DNA from: Firmicutes bacterium UBA5486
GTDB taxonomy: Bacteria > Bacillota > UBA4882 > UBA10575
Reading direction: 5' to 3'
Assembly: GCA_002427045.1 (NCBI GenBank)
Contig: DIPO01000065.1
Span: forward strand, 1-15,551
Length of the DNA: 15,551 bases
Shown: positions 13,334 to 15,551 of the stretch, one piece after another
Numbering within the stretch: position 1 is the stretch's first letter
How the letters are laid out: each line of letters begins with the position of its first letter
Notes under the pieces: model-generated
The model's database searches: none
Seen by the model: the letters and a program-made list of their open reading frames with translations, nothing else
Told to the model about the DNA's origin: nothing
Made by a program: the position numbers and the translations under genes

Positions 13334-14461
13334 ATGCGTAAAATTTCAATTTTGATTATCCTAATTTTACTAGGGGCTTTTTTTTGCTCACAGGTTTTAG
13401 CGGTAGAAACCGGAGGAGAACTTAAAGCAGGATGGGAAGGCGAACTTCAGAAGGATGGAAGTTTTGATTCTGAGTTTGTGGAGAATTTAAATCTGGAACT
13501 TTATATTCCTCCAATCGGTAATACTGAGGTCTCTTATGCCTTTCAGATTACTAGGCCTTTACAGGATTTGCTGGCAGGTAAGAAGGCTTCTTACTTTACC
13601 AAAAAGCTCTATCTAAAACATAGGTTTGATCGATTCCATTTAACAGTGGGTCGTCAACCTGTTTCCTGGTCATTCGGTTCTCTACTTAATCCGGTGGATT
13701 ACACTCTGGGTGCAGATGTTCTTGAGGAGGAGAGTAGTAGTAAATATACAGATGCTTTAGAAGTTTTCATTCCTCTTAATTGGAATTCTAGCTTAACAGC
13801 AGTTGCTTCCTTTCCCGAGGGGCTTGGCACTGAAACGGAAAAAATGAAATGGGGGGTCAGGGGTAGGTTTGGAATAAAGGGGTATGACCTGACCTTGAAT
13901 TATGTACAGGAGGCAGAAGCATCTGGAGAAACAGGAGGAGATCTTGATAATGTAGTTGGATTTATCCCAAAGCAAAGGATTGGCTTTACTTTAAAAGGAG
14001 ATCTTAAAGATTTAGGGATCTATGGTTCTTTTGGTCACTATTTTGATCAAGGTCTAGATAGTAGTAATAGTTATTTGCTGGGAGCAGATTATAGTTATAA
14101 TCTTAATTATCATACAAAAATCAGTGTATACCTTGAGTATTTAGGGGTAGAGCTAAGATTTTTGGATCCGCAGATTAGAACTATTATACTCAAAATGAAA
14201 AGTGGCGATACCAGACTAGATCTGTTGATTGGAGGAGTTAGTTATCCGATCGATGATTTTTCATCTATCTCCTTGATGACGCTGGTTAATCTGGATGATG
14301 GCAGTCTGTTTTTGCTTCCTAGTTATCAAAATACTTTACCTGGTAATATTGATCTTACGATCAATAGCTCTGTCTTTTGCGGTGAGGATAATACTCTCTT
14401 TGCTCCCGGGGGTCTATTGCCGCGTGCTATCATTTCGATAAATTTGAGTTATCCTTTTTGA
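13334..14461 (+). CDS. Predicted outer-membrane beta-barrel protein
   Basis: This 375-residue exported protein has a signal peptide (about 1-23, ending VLA before VETGG). ATG 13334 is preferred because GAGAGGGG (13317-13324) lies 9 nt upstream; the in-frame TTG codons at 13325 and 13331 are too close to it. The mature chain is a series of short amphipathic strands alternating polar and hydrophobic residues, separated by turns. It ends AIISINLSYPF; an aromatic-rich final strand with terminal Phe is the classic signal recognised by the BAM machinery. The block FHLTVGRQPVSWSFGSLLNP (101-120) plus VDYT recalls the GRQ..SWG....NP.D motif of porin-like or DUF1302-like barrels that accompany LolA-like proteins in other diderms. 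It would be the outer-membrane end of the preceding transport genes. The barrel prediction is good; family name and channel or receptor function are uncertain. Confidence 0.75.
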   Translation: MRKISILIILILLGAFFCSQVLAVETGGELKAGWEGELQKDGSFDSEFVENLNLELYIPPIGNTEVSYAFQITRPLQDLLAGKKASYFTKKLYLKHRFDRFHLTVGRQPVSWSFGSLLNPVDYTLGADVLEEESSSKYTDALEVFIPLNWNSSLTAVASFPEGLGTETEKMKWGVRGRFGIKGYDLTLNYVQEAEASGETGGDLDNVVGFIPKQRIGFTLKGDLKDLGIYGSFGHYFDQGLDSSNSYLLGADYSYNLNYHTKISVYLEYLGVELRFLDPQIRTIILKMKSGDTRLDLLIGGVSYPIDDFSSISLMTLVNLDDGSLFLLPSYQNTLPGNIDLTINSSVFCGEDNTLFAPGGLLPRAIISINLSYPF

Positions 14462-14498
14462 AGGTGTTCATTAGGAAATATAAAGAATTATACCTAGC

Positions 14499-14514
14499 AA
14501 AAAAGCCCGGGCTT
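14499..14514 (-). terminator. Possible terminator of the AraC-type gene
   Basis: Read on the minus strand, AAGCCCGGGCTT (a 12-base perfect palindrome, 14503-14514) is followed by T-residues (14499-14504 on the plus strand are all A). The simple stem is short (4 bp with a CCGG loop), but a larger bulged stem with the upstream AAGCGGG is possible. It lies about 77 nt past the gene's stop codon. Confidence 0.35.
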
Positions 14515-14590
14515 GATTAACAAAAATTCTCCATACCCGCTTCTTATGCCCATTAAAAAATCGGACCGCTTGAGAGATGAGATCCTCTAG

Positions 14591-15469
14591 TCATTTGTAG
14601 GTCAGATATACTTGCACTTCACAGTATTCATCTGTTGAAATCGTGGTATCGATCTTCTCAAAATGATAATTATCCGCAAATCTCATTCCGGATTCGGGGA
14701 ACCATTTATCGATTTGTGCATAAATATTGGACAAAGCAATGATCGTAACGTCTTTTGGCGGATGTAAACCTATATAATTAAAAACAACATATTTGTTAGC
14801 TGGGATAGTATCTCCGTTCATTCCCGCCGGAATATTTTCTAGATCCGCCACCTCTAAACAAGGCAGATAAATCGATTTATTGGCTAAAATATCACCATAA
14901 CGCGATAAACTAATCAATTGGTTAGGGTTTTTCGCGTTTTCTATTTTGTGGCGATGATTATAGAAAAAATCAACCGCTAGTTTATTGGCCGTGGCGTTTT
15001 TTAGATTGTCGTCCTGGAAAACTGTGTGTTTAATTCCAACCACATAAATTTTAGGGATGATAACAGTCGAATGCTCAAAAACAATACCTTTTTCAACTGC
15101 TTTAATGAGATTTAGATTTAATTTATCTACTATTTTAACAGGACCTTTTTTATTAATACGCAACTCTGTTGGACTTAGGTTAAACAGCTTTTTAAAAGAA
15201 CGAATATATGATTGTTCATAATCAAACGCATATAAGTAAGCAATATCAATAATTCTCATTTTGGTATGAAGTAGTTCTTCTATGCTCAAGGAAAGCTTAC
15301 GGTTTCTTACATATTCCATCAAAGGTATTTTTGCAACCGAGGTGAAAATCCTGTGCAGATGATATTTAGAAAGAAAGACTGCTTGGGAGATTTCCTCTAA
15401 AGACAGTTTTGCCCTAATGTTATCTTCGATATACTGGACCACATCGGCTATTATAAGAGAAATATCCAT
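14591..15469 (-). CDS. AraC-family regulator with GyrI-like effector-binding domain
   Basis: This 292-residue transcription factor joins an N-terminal AraC-type DNA-binding domain (about 10-108) to a C-terminal GyrI-like ligand-binding domain (about 133-290). The first helix-turn-helix is at LSLEEISQAVFLSKYHLHRI (22-41), the second around IIDIAYLYAFDYEQSYIRSF (73-92), followed by the family motif FKKLFNLSPTELR. Regulators of this layout often respond to amphipathic or toxic small molecules. On the minus strand AGGAGGTG ends 6 nt before ATG 15469; the in-frame GTG at 15478 is part of that ribosome binding site, so it is not used. The gene is convergent with the barrel gene. What it controls is not shown by the window; control of efflux-like functions nearby is possible. 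Confidence 0.88.
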   Translation of the reverse strand: MDISLIIADVVQYIEDNIRAKLSLEEISQAVFLSKYHLHRIFTSVAKIPLMEYVRNRKLSLSIEELLHTKMRIIDIAYLYAFDYEQSYIRSFKKLFNLSPTELRINKKGPVKIVDKLNLNLIKAVEKGIVFEHSTVIIPKIYVVGIKHTVFQDDNLKNATANKLAVDFFYNHRHKIENAKNPNQLISLSRYGDILANKSIYLPCLEVADLENIPAGMNGDTIPANKYVVFNYIGLHPPKDVTIIALSNIYAQIDKWFPESGMRFADNYHFEKIDTTISTDEYCEVQVYLTYK

Positions 15470-15504
15470 TGTAAGCACCTCCTAAGTATAAAGAGTATGT
15501 GTCA

Positions 15505-15532
15505 AGTATTCGTTGGCACTTTTTTCTTGCAA
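15505..15532 (-). promoter_or_regulatory. Tentative promoter of the AraC-type gene
   Basis: On the minus strand TTGCAA (plus 15527-15532) and AATACT (plus 15505-15510) are 16 nt apart, which would start transcription about 28 nt before the ATG. A TTGACA hexamer also occurs closer to the gene but has no -10 at a usable distance. This is a weak call. Confidence 0.3.
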
Positions 15533-15551
15533 AATCATCCATTACTGTTTT

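Noticed and set aside
15470..15478. GTG at 15478 as start of the AraC-type gene
   Set aside because: It is part of the AGGAGGTG ribosome binding site for ATG 15469.

Overview
The window looks like chromosome from an AT-rich, Gram-positive-lineage anaerobe that nevertheless has an outer membrane; a diderm Firmicute of the Halanaerobiales type is the best guess. The basis is strong Firmicute-style AGGAGG ribosome binding sites, several TTG/GTG starts and sigma-A-like promoters, together with a predicted outer-membrane beta-barrel protein that ends in Phe and a LolA-like periplasmic carrier. The lineage is inferred from gene content and style, not from a marker gene.

Layout. (1) Positions 1-1480: a hairpin-rich edge, a small two-CBS-domain protein with its own promoter, then about 850 bases holding two REP-like palindromes, a strong bidirectional terminator and the promoter of the next operon. 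(2) 1483-7003: a complete five-gene Opp/Dpp-type ABC importer (binding protein, two permeases, two ATPases). A terminator-like hairpin between the binding-protein gene and the rest probably sets stoichiometry. The cargo could be oligopeptides or, as in related Thermotogae-type systems, oligosaccharides. (3) 7004-8668: a third, nearly perfect REP-like palindrome, then a TetR regulator whose promoter carries an obvious operator-like palindrome at the predicted transcription start, followed by a membrane methyltransferase of the ICMT/PEMT type. (4) 9043-14461: LolD/MacB-type ATPase, two paralogous FtsX/LolC/E-like permeases, a LolA-like secreted protein and a predicted outer-membrane beta-barrel protein. 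(5) 14591-15469, minus strand: an AraC-type regulator with a GyrI-like effector-binding domain, convergent with the barrel gene.

The most interesting part is region 4. Read in order, its five genes supply inner-membrane energy and extraction (ATPase plus two permeases), a periplasmic lipid-carrier fold, and an outer-membrane end point. I infer a trans-envelope lipid, lipoprotein or hydrophobic-compound trafficking or export route in a diderm Firmicute. The TetR and methyltransferase genes immediately upstream may belong to the same functional island.

The intergenic DNA is rich in repeats. I see four copies or remnants of a GGGACGGTTCTTGTGTCT palindrome family, a GGAATTGCATAATTC-type inverted-repeat family, paired heptad (ACGAGCA) repeats placed directly in front of the ribosome binding sites of two region-4 genes, and a nested, GC-richer stem-loop region between the LolA-like and barrel genes.
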